Of a stretch of DNA of 64,000 bases, positions 27,063 to 36,140 are shown piece after piece. The translations under genes were made by a program, and so were the position numbers. A model generated the notes under the pieces. That model was not told the origin of the DNA and did no database searches. It was given only the letters and a program-made list of their open reading frames with translations. The number at the start of each line of letters is the position of its first letter. Position 1 is the first letter of the stretch. This DNA is from Cryobacterium ruanii (lineage in GTDB: Bacteria > Actinomycetota > Actinomycetes > Actinomycetales > Microbacteriaceae), in NCBI RefSeq assembly GCF_004404055.1, contig NZ_SOHK01000017.1, positions 124,001 through 188,000 on the forward strand, given 5' to 3'.

Positions 27063-28061
27063 ATGGCTACAAGCCGAGATGTCGCTCGTCTGGCCGGAGT
27101 ATCGCAAGCGACAGTTTCTCGTGCCATGTCGAACCCCGCTTCCATAAAGCCGGGAAATCTGGATTTGATTCGAGCGGCGATGCGTGAGCTTGGCTATGTT
27201 CCGAACGCTGCTGCCCAAGCCATGAAAACCGGTCAGGCACATGCCGTTGGCGTCGTTGTTGCAGATATCAAGAACCCCTTCTATCCCGAGATTCTGGACG
27301 CATTGACGAAGTACTTTGACAGCATGGGCAAGAGAGTGATCGTTTGGAACTCGGACGGACTCCAAGACAAAAATGCGCTCGAAGCACTTGGCCAAGGGAT
27401 AATCGATGGGCTCGTTTTTACGACGATCAATGCGAAGAGTCCCGAACTTGAACGGGCTATTGCTGCCGGATATCCGATTGTCATGGTCAACCGTTATGTC
27501 GCGGGACTGAAGAGCGATCAGGTGCGCAGCCAGAACATGGAAGGCGCTGGCCTCGTCGCGGACTATTTTCTCAACAACGGCAGGGAACGCATTGGTTGCA
27601 TTTTTGGTCCAGGCCACGTGAGCACTGCGTCTGAACGCGAGCACGGGTTCGTGGAACGCCTCGCTAAACGGGGCTACAAAATGGACGCCCTCTGTATGAA
27701 GCGCGGAGTCTTCAGCCACCAGAGCGGGCTTCAGGCCATGCGGGAGCTCATGGCTTTGGAAAACCCACCGGACGCGGTTTTTTGCGCAAACGATCTCATG
27801 GCCATAGGAGCCTTGGACGGGGCGCGTCGAGAGGGAATTTCGATCCCGGCAGACACCTGGGTCGTAGGTTTCGATGATATTGAGATGAGCAGTTGGGATT
27901 CCTATAGTCTGACCACCGTTCGCCAAGACAGCCAGGAGATGGCCCGAGAGTCTGCGCGACTACTCCTGCAAAGGATTGAAGATCCGACTCGGCCAGTAGA
28001 GGACATCTGTTTTCCGGCCGCTCTCGTGATCAGAGGGTCAACAGGCCGGACTGCAACCTGA
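27063..28061 (+). CDS. LacI-family transcriptional regulator
   Basis: A 332-residue protein: N-terminal helix-turn-helix TSRDVARLAGVSQATVSRAM (residues 3-22), hinge helix region NAAAQAMKTGQA, and a periplasmic-binding-protein-like ligand domain to the end (VGVVVADIKNPFYPEILDAL, DAVFCANDLMAIGALDGARR). ATG 27063 with AGGGAG is chosen over longer upstream starts because the DNA-binding domain begins right there. Divergent from the sugar-transport operon, whose repressor it probably is, with a transported sugar or its product as inducer. Confidence 0.9.
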   Translation: MATSRDVARLAGVSQATVSRAMSNPASIKPGNLDLIRAAMRELGYVPNAAAQAMKTGQAHAVGVVVADIKNPFYPEILDALTKYFDSMGKRVIVWNSDGLQDKNALEALGQGIIDGLVFTTINAKSPELERAIAAGYPIVMVNRYVAGLKSDQVRSQNMEGAGLVADYFLNNGRERIGCIFGPGHVSTASEREHGFVERLAKRGYKMDALCMKRGVFSHQSGLQAMRELMALENPPDAVFCANDLMAIGALDGARREGISIPADTWVVGFDDIEMSSWDSYSLTTVRQDSQEMARESARLLLQRIEDPTRPVEDICFPAALVIRGSTGRTAT

Positions 28062-28205
28062 ATCGTCCCTCATTTACCGATGCTTTTTCTGCGGATCCAC
28101 GCCCTATATATAAAGTAATTGTGGGACTGCGTGTGGCCGAGCTCGACCTCGGCGAAAAGCGTCCGCGGGAACGACGGCGCACAGAAGCCACCGGAACACC
28201 GTTGA
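28062..28205. other. Short non-coding stretch after the LacI gene
   Basis: No gene is recognised. A short frame reading GLRVAELDLGEKRPRERRR runs into the repeat copy that follows and may be the eroded end of a transposase. CTATATATA near 28105 is AT-rich but no terminator is evident. Confidence 0.35.
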
Positions 28206-28398
28206 CCAAGCACACAGTGCGCTACCCGCTGGCGCCACCGCAATAACGTCAGCACGCTTAATTACGCACCATCCTCCGCGCACCGAGAGCGTTAGCGTGC
28301 CCAGCCGCAGTCCCATTTGCATTTAACCCACCACTGGCATCCAAATTGGCCCCATAAGCCGTCGACACCGTTAATAAGCGAAGGCCGGGCGAGTATTT
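28206..28398. repeat. Diverged IS-end repeat, copy A
   Basis: This stretch is an imperfect direct copy of 53827-54030. Shared blocks include CTGGCGCCACCGCAATAAC against CTGGCCCCACCGCAGTAAC, CGCGCACCGA, CCCATTT...ATTTAA and a 28-base block ending CGAAGGCCGGGCGAGTATTT (three mismatches). In the other copy it follows a truncated IS3 transposase. It stops exactly where the IS256 element begins. Confidence 0.6.
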
Positions 28399-29821
28399 GG
28401 TTACGTCCCTTTGAGTGGTGTGGTTTCCCCGCTTTGAGCGTTGCTTCGTCAATGTGAGGAGCCATCGTGCGATGGTCAGTGGGGACCGGCTAAAGCAACT
28501 CACGAAGGAACCATTAGAGATGGCTCTAGACCAGTCTGCCCTGCTGACCCTGCTGGGCGAACTCAAACTCACCGATGTCACCGATCGCATCCGTGTCGCG
28601 ACCGAAACGTTGTATCAAGAACTGATCGATGCGGAAGAGAGCGCATTCATCGGCGCCGCCCGTTCGAACGCTCCGGCGACCGCAGCACGTATCGCAACGG
28701 CACCCGATCCCGGACTTTGAGCACCACGGCTGGGGACCTTGACCTGAAGATCCCGAAGCTGCGGGCCGGGTCGTTCTTCCCTGCGCTGCTGGAGCGCCGC
28801 CGCCGCGTCGACCAGGCACTGTTCGCGGTCGTGATGGAGGCCTATGTCCACGGTGTCTCAACCCGCAAGGTCGACGACCTTGTCAAAGCTCTCGGCGCTG
28901 ACTCCGGGATCTCCAAATCGGAGGTGTCTCGCATCTGCGCCGGCCTCGACGCGGAAGTGGCCGAGTTCCGCGACCGGACCCTGGCCGCGCAGGACTTCCC
29001 CTACGTGTTCCTCGACGCGACCTACTGCAAAGCGCGCGTTGGACACCGTATCGTGTCCCAGGCCGTCGTTGTCGCGATCGGCGTGGCTGCCGACGGACGC
29101 CGGGAAGTACTGGGGTTTGACGTGGGCGACAGCGAGAACGAAGGCTTCTGGACCAGCTTCCTGCGGTCGTTGAAAACTCGGGGTTTGGACGGGGTGAAGC
29201 TGGTCATGTCTGACGCTCACACCGGGCTGAAGAAAGCCATCGGGACCGTGTTTCAAGGCGCTGGCTGGCAGAGATGCCGGGTGCACTTCATGCGCAACGT
29301 CCTCGCCGTGGTCCCGAAGGGATCCCAGGAGATGGTCGCGTCGATCATCCGCACCATCTTCGCCCAACCCGACCGCGAACACATCGAGAAACAATTCCGC
29401 GAGGTCACCACCATGCTTGCACGGTCGAACCCGAAGGTCGCGGCGATGGTTGTCGACGCGCAACCCGACCTGCTCGCTTTCGCCGCTTTTCCACGGCGGC
29501 ACTGGCGTCAGATCTGGTCGACGAACCCGTTGGAACGGGTCAAGAAGGAGATCAAACGCCGCACCGACGTCGTCGGCGTCTTCCCCAACGCTGCCGCCCT
29601 GGTGCGCCTTGCAGGGTCAGTCTTGATCGAGCAGCACGACGAATGGGAAGCCGGCGAACGACGTTACTTTTCAGAAGCCTCGATGCTCGAGCTGACCACA
29701 ATGAACAATCCCATCGAGGTCATCGACGAGGCGGTGATCCTCCCAGAACTCGCCGCCGCCTAAACTAAACCAACTGACCCGCAAGGTGTTGAGAAACTCC
29801 ACCACTCAGCGGGACGTGACC
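28399..29821 (+). mobile_element. IS256-family insertion sequence
   Basis: Imperfect inverted repeats of 29 bases, 28399-28427 (starting GGTTACGTCCC) and 29793-29821 (reverse complement starting GGTCACGTCCC), match at 24 positions. They enclose one mutator-type transposase gene. No target duplication is visible in the flanks. The element separates repeat copy A from a broken helicase gene. Confidence 0.8.
28520..29763 (+). pseudogene. IS256 transposase, frameshifted
   Basis: The first frame, from ATG 28520, reads MALDQSALLTLLGEL through ESAFIGAARSN. Similarity then continues in another frame from about 28660 (RNGTRSRTLSTTAGDLDLKI) to the end. The catalytic Asp regions VFLDATYCK and VMSDAHTGLKKAI and the late Glu region NPLERVKKEIKRR are present. 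IS256 transposases are normally one continuous frame, so a single-base shift near 28655-28665 probably inactivates this copy unless it is a sequencing error. Confidence 0.8.
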
Positions 29822-29889
29822 ACCCAATCTTGATGCGGCGACTGTGTTGAACTCAACGAAACGATAAGAATCTCAGTCGCAGAGCCTTG

Positions 29890-30473
29890 GTCGCCTCGAA
29901 GACCTTATTCAGCAGCGTGCGATTGACCTGTCCAAGGCAACAATCTCCGTTCTCGATGAGGCCGACCACATGTGCGACCTCGGATTCCTCGAGCCCGTTC
30001 AGCGCATCCTGCGCCGGACGGCCCCCAAGGGTCAGCGTCTTCTCTTCTCCGCCACGCTCGTGTTCGCACGGACTCGCGCCTATGCCGAGCAGCTTGCAGA
30101 TGCGTTGGAAGATGTCGGCATCCCCGCCACCAGCCTCCACGGAGACTTGAACTAGTCACGCCGCACGCGCAACTTGCAGTTGCTCACCAGCGGTCGCGTC
30201 AACGCTCTTGTTGCCACGGATGTTGCGGCTCGCGGTATCCACGTAGATGACATCGACCTGGTCATTCAGGCCGATGCTCCCGATGAGTACAAGACGTACA
30301 TGCACCGTTCGGGCCGTACGGGTCGTGCGGGAAATTGCGGAACAGTGGTCGCGATCATTCCTAAGGCGCGTCAGCGTCGCATAGATGAGCTTCTGGGTCG
30401 CGCCGAGATAAACGCCGACATGCTGCCAACGCAGCCTGGTCGCGATGTTGACCAGATCCTCGCGTCGGTCTAG
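29890..30473 (+). pseudogene. DEAD-box RNA helicase remnant
   Basis: Motif II VLDEADHMCDLGF and motif III SAT are followed at once by VFARTRAYAEQLADAL, so the segment between helicase domains is deleted. A stop (TAG) interrupts the frame after LHGDLN. The C-terminal motifs VATDVAARGIHVDDID and YMHRSGRTGRAG are intact up to the stop at 30473. The N-terminal motifs Q and I are missing. A strong terminator follows, inherited from the intact gene. Confidence 0.82.
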
Positions 30474-30508
30474 TTAGCCCCGCTTTTCGCAACTCAACAC
30501 AGGGTTCA

Positions 30509-30555
30509 AAACAAACGCCGCGGCACCCATCTCTGGTGTCGCGGCGTTTGTTTTA
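30509..30555 (+). terminator. Rho-independent terminator after the helicase remnant
   Basis: ACAAACGCCGCGGCACC pairs with GGTGTCGCGGCGTTTGT around a seven-base loop, followed by TTTTA. The arms are long, with one mismatch. Confidence 0.85.
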
Positions 30556-30674
30556 TGGACAGCATGCTGAGAATGTCAGGTAGGCCCCTGTTCCAGGGGA
30601 CTGTTCTGAACCGCTGAAAATGCGCAGCCACATTCACGCTGGGTATTTTATATATATCTGGTGTTCAGGAACTC

Positions 30675-31874
30675 TTGACTTCACAGCGTCTAACTCAGTA
30701 CATTCCGAATATGTGCCCGCTAAACGAAATACCCATCACTGATTTTAGTCCAGAAAATATTCAGACACTCAGCGAAGAGAATCGGTCGGCACTTTTCACT
30801 CAGGCCTCAATTGGCCCCAAAGTAATAAAGAATCGGATTGCGCTCGCGCCCATGACGCGGGTAAGCGCGGAAGAGGCTGGCGACGCGAATTCGCGAATGC
30901 AGGCCTACTATGAAGTCTTTGCCGAAGGCGGGTTTGGCCTCTTGACGACGGAGGGTTTGTACACCGACACGGAACACAGCCAGGGCTACGCGTACCAGCC
31001 TGGAATGGCAACCAAAGGACACTCTGAAACCTGGAAACCAATTATTGAAGCGATTCATGGTTACGGGGCTCAGATTTTTGCACAACTGATGCACGCTGGT
31101 TCGCATTCTCAAGCAAATCGCTACGCGACGACGACAATTGGCCCCTCGGCTGTCATGCCGAAAGGCGATCAACTTGGGATGTATCGCGGCAAAGGCAATT
31201 ACAAAGTCCCAGTGGAAATTACGAAACTCCAAATGGCGGAGGTTAGGCGTACTTTTGTCGCGTCGGCTCTCCTCGCCAAGGATGCCGGTTTTGACGGGCT
31301 CGAGATACATGGAGCCAACGGCTATCTCTTAGATGAGTTTCTTACGGATTACCTCAATGTGAGGACCGATGAATACGGTGGTTCTCCTCAAAATCGCGTT
31401 CGCTTCGTTCAAGAAATTTGCGAAGACATCAGAGCAGCTGTCGGCGATGACATCGCAGTCGGAATTCGAATTTCGCAAGCAAAAGTCAGTGACAACGACC
31501 ATCGTTGGTCGGGGACGTCAGAGGAGGCCCAGGTAATTTTTGAGGCCCTCGGAGCCGCGGGCATTGACTTCATTCATACTGCTGAGTACCGGGCCCACGG
31601 CCCTGCATTTGATGACGGAGACGAGTCACTCGCATCATTGGCGAAGAGGCATTCTGGCTGTGCGGTGATTGCCAACGGAAATCTTGACAACCCGGTTGAT
31701 GCCGCTGAGCTCCTTAGGTCCGGATCTGCCGACCTCATTGCCCTTGGAAAGCCAGCGTTGGCGAACAGAAACTGGCCTCAGCGCGTCCTCTCGGGCGAGC
31801 CCATAAGCTTTGAATTAGCCCACGATCAGTTTGCACCGCTCGCGAATGTGAAGGACTGGGAGCTCAAGAGTTAA
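30675..31874 (+). CDS. Old-yellow-enzyme-family NADH:flavin oxidoreductase
   Basis: A protein of up to 399 residues with the FMN TIM-barrel. Seen: NRIALAPMTRVSA (about 53), AQLMHAGSHS, GLEIHGANGYLLDEFLTDYL (about 210) and NVRTDEYGGSPQNRVRF, plus the phosphate-binding end GSADLIALGKPALANRNWP. Family members reduce activated C=C bonds such as enones and maleimides with NAD(P)H. TTG 30675 has AGGA upstream; ATG 30711 is an alternative and would leave the barrel intact. AT-rich sequence precedes it. It is convergent with the COG0523 GTPase gene and is the first gene of the second catabolic set, where a maleimide-type substrate would be chemically sensible. Confidence 0.85.
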   Translation: MTSQRLTQYIPNMCPLNEIPITDFSPENIQTLSEENRSALFTQASIGPKVIKNRIALAPMTRVSAEEAGDANSRMQAYYEVFAEGGFGLLTTEGLYTDTEHSQGYAYQPGMATKGHSETWKPIIEAIHGYGAQIFAQLMHAGSHSQANRYATTTIGPSAVMPKGDQLGMYRGKGNYKVPVEITKLQMAEVRRTFVASALLAKDAGFDGLEIHGANGYLLDEFLTDYLNVRTDEYGGSPQNRVRFVQEICEDIRAAVGDDIAVGIRISQAKVSDNDHRWSGTSEEAQVIFEALGAAGIDFIHTAEYRAHGPAFDDGDESLASLAKRHSGCAVIANGNLDNPVDAAELLRSGSADLIALGKPALANRNWPQRVLSGEPISFELAHDQFAPLANVKDWELKS

Positions 31875-31890
31875 GGATAATGACCGATTT

Positions 31891-32910
31891 CTAACTTGTT
31901 GGGGAAATTTTTCCGGAAACGAGGAGCCTCAGGGAGCGAGAGATTTTCTGCTCGGAGAGCCCGAACCCGATGATGACGAGAGTTCCATCGGGGCGATTCC
32001 CTTCGTGGGTAAATTCGGCGTTGTCGGGCGGAAAGACAGTATGCCCAACTCCGTTGAGCGACACCCAGCCTCCACTATTGGTAATTGCGGCCTTCACTCG
32101 AAGGATGCCAGTATCTTGCTGGTGCAACAAAGCTATGAGCCACGTGCTGAGGGCGAGCCAGCTGGTGCCGAAGGGCAGATCGAAATTGAGCACATCCACG
32201 TGTGCATGGTTGGCCGTTTCAGATGGGCCAGTTTGATTATCTGCCGGACTGCTCGGGTCTGGTTTAGCCACGATTTTTGAGGTATCTACCTGGTCCACGC
32301 GAGGGCCTTGCACCCGGGCCAAGACGATGTCAGTCTCACGCCTTTGCTCGAACAGGGCAACGGTTGCGTTGACATTTGCAACGGCGGCAAGAATCGCGTC
32401 ACGATCGATCGTCTCAATCATGTCGGTCTTGGCCAAAACGCACACGTCGGCAACAGCCAATGAGGTGAGGTCTTGATGTCGAAGTGGTATCGGCGGTCTC
32501 CCCGAAGCGGCATCCAGAAAGTAAACGAGAGACGAGACTTTGAGTTGATGATTCAGCTTCGGGTGCAAGCTGATGAAACGCAGGATGGCAGCGGGGTCAG
32601 CGAGCCCCGATGACTCTAGAACGATTGCGTCAAATTCAGACTGAGGATGTTCAACAAGGACGGCTAGCAAGTCGCCGAGCTCAGACTGTTTCTCGCAGCA
32701 AATGCAACCCCCAGGAAGAAGGCTAAGACGGGCTGAGGGCACACCGAACGCTCCGACAAATTTGTTAGCAGCCCCCACTTCGTTGACGATGAAATGGGGC
32801 CGCTGTGAACCCAGTAGTTTGGCGAGAAGCGGAAGGCCGGAAGTCTTTCCCGACCCGAGGTCGCCTGTCAAGATGATAAGTGGGCGAGAAAGCGACCTAC
32901 TGTCGGTCAC
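31891..32910 (-). CDS. CobW/COG0523-family metal-trafficking GTPase
   Basis: A 339-residue G3E GTPase: Walker A GDLGSGKTSG (residues 16-25), the metal-binding GGCICCEK (about 67-74, CxCC), switch region VLESSGLADPA and base-recognition AKTD. The C-terminal CobW domain is present but weakly conserved, with an insert rich in Pro/Ser and HAHVDVLNFDLP. Such proteins deliver Zn2+, Co2+ or Fe to client enzymes, for example nitrile hydratase. The GTG start overlaps the stop of an upstream 101-residue protein. Placed in a cluster with two metal-dependent deacetylase-type hydrolases, it may load their metal (inference). Confidence 0.85.
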   Translation of the reverse strand: MTDSRSLSRPLIILTGDLGSGKTSGLPLLAKLLGSQRPHFIVNEVGAANKFVGAFGVPSARLSLLPGGCICCEKQSELGDLLAVLVEHPQSEFDAIVLESSGLADPAAILRFISLHPKLNHQLKVSSLVYFLDAASGRPPIPLRHQDLTSLAVADVCVLAKTDMIETIDRDAILAAVANVNATVALFEQRRETDIVLARVQGPRVDQVDTSKIVAKPDPSSPADNQTGPSETANHAHVDVLNFDLPFGTSWLALSTWLIALLHQQDTGILRVKAAITNSGGWVSLNGVGHTVFPPDNAEFTHEGNRPDGTLVIIGFGLSEQKISRSLRLLVSGKISPTS

Positions 32911-33212
32911 GAGGACTCTTCTAACGAGAGGAGGAACTTATCGTCCAAGAGGTCGATCTCCCTACCAGCCAGCGAAGCCGCGCCTGCCCAAACGTGGCGA
33001 ATCCCGGCCACGACGAGAGAGCCTCCCGTTCGGTTTGACAGGAGATAGGTGTCGCCGGCCGGGAGTTCGCGGGCCGACACCCCATAGGCATCGAGTATCT
33101 TTTTCATCATCGACGCTTGGGCGTTTCTCTCGAAGGCCTTTTCGTCCTGTGTGGCCTTCGCCCATATTTCTCCTCGCCCGGGTCCAGAATCAACATCACA
33201 ACCTCGGCACAT
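32907..33212 (-). CDS. Small unknown protein with an N-terminal MCRGC motif
   Basis: 101 residues beginning MCRGCDVD, a possible metal-binding CxxC at the very N-terminus, then a basic helix and a beta-rich part (SNRTGGSLVVAGIRHVW). No family recognised. The stop overlaps the GTPase start (GTGA), so the two are translationally coupled, which suggests a client or partner of the metal-trafficking GTPase. A ribosome site (AAAAGGAG) precedes the start. Confidence 0.7.
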   Translation of the reverse strand: MCRGCDVDSGPGRGEIWAKATQDEKAFERNAQASMMKKILDAYGVSARELPAGDTYLLSNRTGGSLVVAGIRHVWAGAASLAGREIDLLDDKFLLSLEESS

Positions 33213-33310
33213 GGTGTGCTCCTTTTATTTCATCACTAATGCTATGAGGAGCAGACAATCTAAGGCGCCAGGTGATGGCAGGGATAGTTTGCGCCGGATG
33301 GGGTAAAGGA

Positions 33311-33347
33311 CAATATCCGCCGTCCAGAAGCTGGACGGCGGATATTG
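33311..33347 (-). terminator. Terminator hairpin after the MFS transporter
   Basis: A long perfect stem, CAATATCCGCCGTCCAG paired with CTGGACGGCGGATATTG around a three-base loop. On the minus strand it follows the transporter stop by 20 bases and is followed by TCCTTT, a weak U-tract. Confidence 0.75.
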
Positions 33348-33367
33348 AGACTCAGCTGTTCTTTGAA

Positions 33368-34738
33368 CTAGTCCGTTCGTGCAACCTTGGGGTTCACGTT
33401 CTTCGAGAACAGAATCAAGATTGCAGCGATAAAGACGGGAACGACACCCCAGATCATGGCTGCATCTATCCAGGAAGAGCCAGCAGTCAGGCTGGCCGTG
33501 ACTCCTACGCCGGCCAAGATGGCTCCCACTTGACCTCCTGCGTTGATGATTGCGCTACCCGTTGCACGAGTGTGCACGGGGAAGCTTTCACCGGTGAAGA
33601 AGAGAAGTGCCGCGAACGGGCCGATCAGGAAGAACAAGCCAGCACTGTAGAGCGTGATGGTGAGTCCGCCGCCACCGCCGCTGGGAGCAAGGAGCATCGC
33701 TGCGAACGAAATGGCAGACAGTACCCAACCAATTGCGATTGCATTTCGACGACCAATCCTGTCGCCGAACCAGCCATGGAAGAGGTAGCCCAAGAATGCG
33801 GTTGCATTGGAAATGATCAGGATGACAAGGGCGTCACTGAAATTAATGCCCTTACCGTCTTCTGCGGTCAGGATTGTCGTGCCGAGAATGACGAATACGA
33901 GAACTCCGAACCAGCTCAGGAAGAAACCGATACCAACGAAGATAAGCGCACGCAAAGACTCACCGCGGAAGACGGATCGCAGGGGGGTTGCGCGATCTTC
34001 AATATCGACGCCAGCCTCGGCAGCGAACGCACGGGCCTCAGCGGTCCGGCCCTCCGCAAGAAGTGCGAGCGCAGCACGACGGTTCACGAACTGGGGGCTT
34101 TCCTTGAGCCAGCGTGCGGCGATAAGGATAAAGATAGCCGGGAAGGCTCCGACGACGAACGCCAGTGGCCATCCGCCAATGGGAAAAAGAAGGTAAACAG
34201 AACCCGCCGCAAGGACGCTACCGACTGGCCAGCCGGACTGAACCAGTGAGTAGATTAGTCCTCGACGCTTTGCCTGGGAAGGGTCTGTGTAAACCTTGGA
34301 AAACATTTCGTTAAGGTACGTGGCATTAATGGCCTGCTCCGCGTAACCCAAGCCCGCAATAGAACGGACGAGAACTAGGAAGACAACGCCGACACCACCC
34401 AAGATGCCGATAAGCGGCCCTGCTACTGCCGTCAGCAAGGAAGCAACTGCTGCGCCAGCGACGGCAATGATGATGCCTTTGCGTCGACCGATGCGGTCAA
34501 CAATGGGTCCAATTGCGAAGGCAACGAGCGCCGTGCCGATAGTCACCCAGGTGACGATGTTGGTTGTCTCAGGGGCGGACCATCCCATGTCGGCAGAGAA
34601 CGCCGGAAGAAGGTTGCCAAACAGTACGAAGTCGTACACGGCAAAGGTCCAGGCGAAGAAAGCAATCCATGTTGCCCTTTTCACATCCCGAAGGGTGACT
34701 GTCATCACCTGGGGGAGAGTTGTGGTGGACGTGGTCAT
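33368..34738 (-). CDS. MFS transporter, organic-acid/aromatic-acid symporter type
   Basis: A 456-residue, 12-helix protein. The loop 2-3 motif DRIGRRKG lies near residue 80 and a second DRIGRRNA near 320. FAVYDFVLFGNLLPAF in helix 1 and SPQFVNRR resemble aromatic- and carboxylic-acid symporters. Large central loop with a regulatory-looking AEARAFAAEAGVDIE stretch. It most likely imports the substrate of the second catabolic set. It is a single-gene unit between its own terminator and an upstream palindrome. Confidence 0.85.
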   Translation of the reverse strand: MTTSTTTLPQVMTVTLRDVKRATWIAFFAWTFAVYDFVLFGNLLPAFSADMGWSAPETTNIVTWVTIGTALVAFAIGPIVDRIGRRKGIIIAVAGAAVASLLTAVAGPLIGILGGVGVVFLVLVRSIAGLGYAEQAINATYLNEMFSKVYTDPSQAKRRGLIYSLVQSGWPVGSVLAAGSVYLLFPIGGWPLAFVVGAFPAIFILIAARWLKESPQFVNRRAALALLAEGRTAEARAFAAEAGVDIEDRATPLRSVFRGESLRALIFVGIGFFLSWFGVLVFVILGTTILTAEDGKGINFSDALVILIISNATAFLGYLFHGWFGDRIGRRNAIAIGWVLSAISFAAMLLAPSGGGGGLTITLYSAGLFFLIGPFAALLFFTGESFPVHTRATGSAIINAGGQVGAILAGVGVTASLTAGSSWIDAAMIWGVVPVFIAAILILFSKNVNPKVARTD

Positions 34739-34824
34739 TATGATCTCTCTTTTAGAATATTGGACTCCTGCGATGGTCGACTGTGACCAGGCAAGTAATG
34801 CGTCAGAAGAATGGGGGTAAATAA

Positions 34825-34842
34825 AATATTTTGTGAAATATT
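34825..34842. promoter_or_regulatory. AT-rich palindrome upstream of the MFS transporter
   Basis: AATATTT and AAATATT form a perfect 7-base inverted repeat around TGTG, 87 bases before the transporter start. It resembles the ATATTCAATAT-type sites before other genes of the set only in base composition, so it may be a site for another regulator or a promoter element. Confidence 0.35.
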
Positions 34843-35014
34843 ATTGAAGTAAATCTAGCCACGCTGCTCCGTAGATGTCAAGCTCGAAATATTCTTATAA
34901 CAATCTCTGCGGGAATCCGAAACGCTTGAGGCCAGGATCACCAAAAAAAACATGACGATTACCTGCTTGTTTACAAGAAATTGGCCGATTTTCTAAAGAA
35001 CGTCACATTGATTC

Positions 35015-36007
35015 CTACGAGAATCGCTCGATTATTTGTGCCCGTGTCGCACCGTCGCGCAGAAGAAGAATGAGGAGCAGACGTGCCTTGAGACCGTCAA
35101 AGATTCCTGCCCCAATGAGGTTCCTGTCGAGGAGGTCCTTTTCTGAGCCGGCGAACCCATAGGTCGCAGTGAAAACTTCACCAGCCCCTGTGCGTGACGT
35201 GAAGAGAACGGGGATACGCGAAGCTAATTGGGAAACATGCTCGACGTCTCCACTGGGTAAGTGCCCGCCGCCGAAGGCTTCAACGACAAGGCCTTGATAT
35301 CCGCGTTGGTCTAGGTCCTTGAGAATTTCAAGGTCATCTCCAAAGCCAACTTTGACGAGTGCGACCCGAGGAATGGGCGAACCTGTGGCGCTTTTGATAA
35401 AAGGGTGGGTTCTCTTCTTCGGCGCGAGTGGAATCCTGACCTTGCCCTCGGTTATCCAGCCGATCGGGCCAGCATTGGGCGAGGTGAAGGCAGCAATTGA
35501 TCCGCTGTGTGATTTTCGAACAAACCGTGGGAGGTGTATCAGGTCGGCAAAAACAACGAGGGGTCCAACATTGTGGGCTTCTTTGGAGCTTGCGACCTGA
35601 ACAGCTGCCAGAAGGTTAGCGGGGCCGTCAGCACCGGCCAAGCCGGCATTTCGCATGGCACCGGTGAGTACAATTGGCTTTTCTTGACTCGTCAAGAGGT
35701 CAAGAAGGTAGGCGGTTTCTTCAAGGGTGTCTGTGCCTTGAGTAACGACAACGCCATCGACGCCGTCAACGAAGCAGCTCTCAATGGCTGATGCAAGGCT
35801 TTGAATAGTTTCAATCGTTAAGTCACCTGATGCTGTCTGGCAAAAAGTTGTTGCTTCAAGCCGCGCCAGGCCTTCGAGCTGGGGCACAGCTTTGATGAGG
35901 AGGTCCGCGGTCAACGTGGGGATGGCCTCCTCTCCGCCTTTAGTGGGGAGCGATGCGATGGTGCCGCCCAGAGTAAAAAGAGCAATTCTTGGCAAGGCCA
36001 GGTTCAT
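35015..36007 (-). CDS. Asparaginase-family amidohydrolase
   Basis: 330 residues. Catalytic triad regions of type I/II asparaginases are visible: FTLGGTIAS (residues 10-18, nucleophile Thr) and VVVTQGTDTLEETAYLLDLL (about 85-104, TDT). IVLTGAMR follows, as in the family. These enzymes release ammonia from Asn, Gln or related half-amides. In this cluster, downstream of deacetylase/imide-hydrolase-like genes, a dicarboxylic acid half-amide (succinamate-type) is a plausible substrate; this is inference. ATG 36007 has AAAGGAAAG upstream. Confidence 0.85.
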   Translation of the reverse strand: MNLALPRIALFTLGGTIASLPTKGGEEAIPTLTADLLIKAVPQLEGLARLEATTFCQTASGDLTIETIQSLASAIESCFVDGVDGVVVTQGTDTLEETAYLLDLLTSQEKPIVLTGAMRNAGLAGADGPANLLAAVQVASSKEAHNVGPLVVFADLIHLPRFVRKSHSGSIAAFTSPNAGPIGWITEGKVRIPLAPKKRTHPFIKSATGSPIPRVALVKVGFGDDLEILKDLDQRGYQGLVVEAFGGGHLPSGDVEHVSQLASRIPVLFTSRTGAGEVFTATYGFAGSEKDLLDRNLIGAGIFDGLKARLLLILLLRDGATRAQIIERFS

Positions 36008-36084
36008 TAGTGCTTTCCTTTCGCCGTAGCGAGGAGTGAGTTTTGTCAACGCTGACACGCGCACTCAAGCGGCGTGGGTGAGGT

Positions 36085-36121
36085 GAAAAGTTGGGGTGCA
36101 ATGCTCCCACTGCGCCCCAAC
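36085..36121 (-). terminator. Rho-independent terminator after the first deacetylase
   Basis: On the minus strand GTTGGGGCGCA and TGCACCCCAAC form the stem, followed by TTTT. It lies 20 bases after the stop at 36141 and separates this unit from the asparaginase gene. Confidence 0.75.
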
Positions 36122-36140
36122 CTCTCTAGAGCTTTGCTGC

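Noticed and set aside
34825-34842. Inclusion of the AATATTT/AAATATT palindrome in the GntR regulon
   Set aside because: Arms and spacer differ from the CTATATTCAATATT-type sites; similarity is limited to AT-richness.
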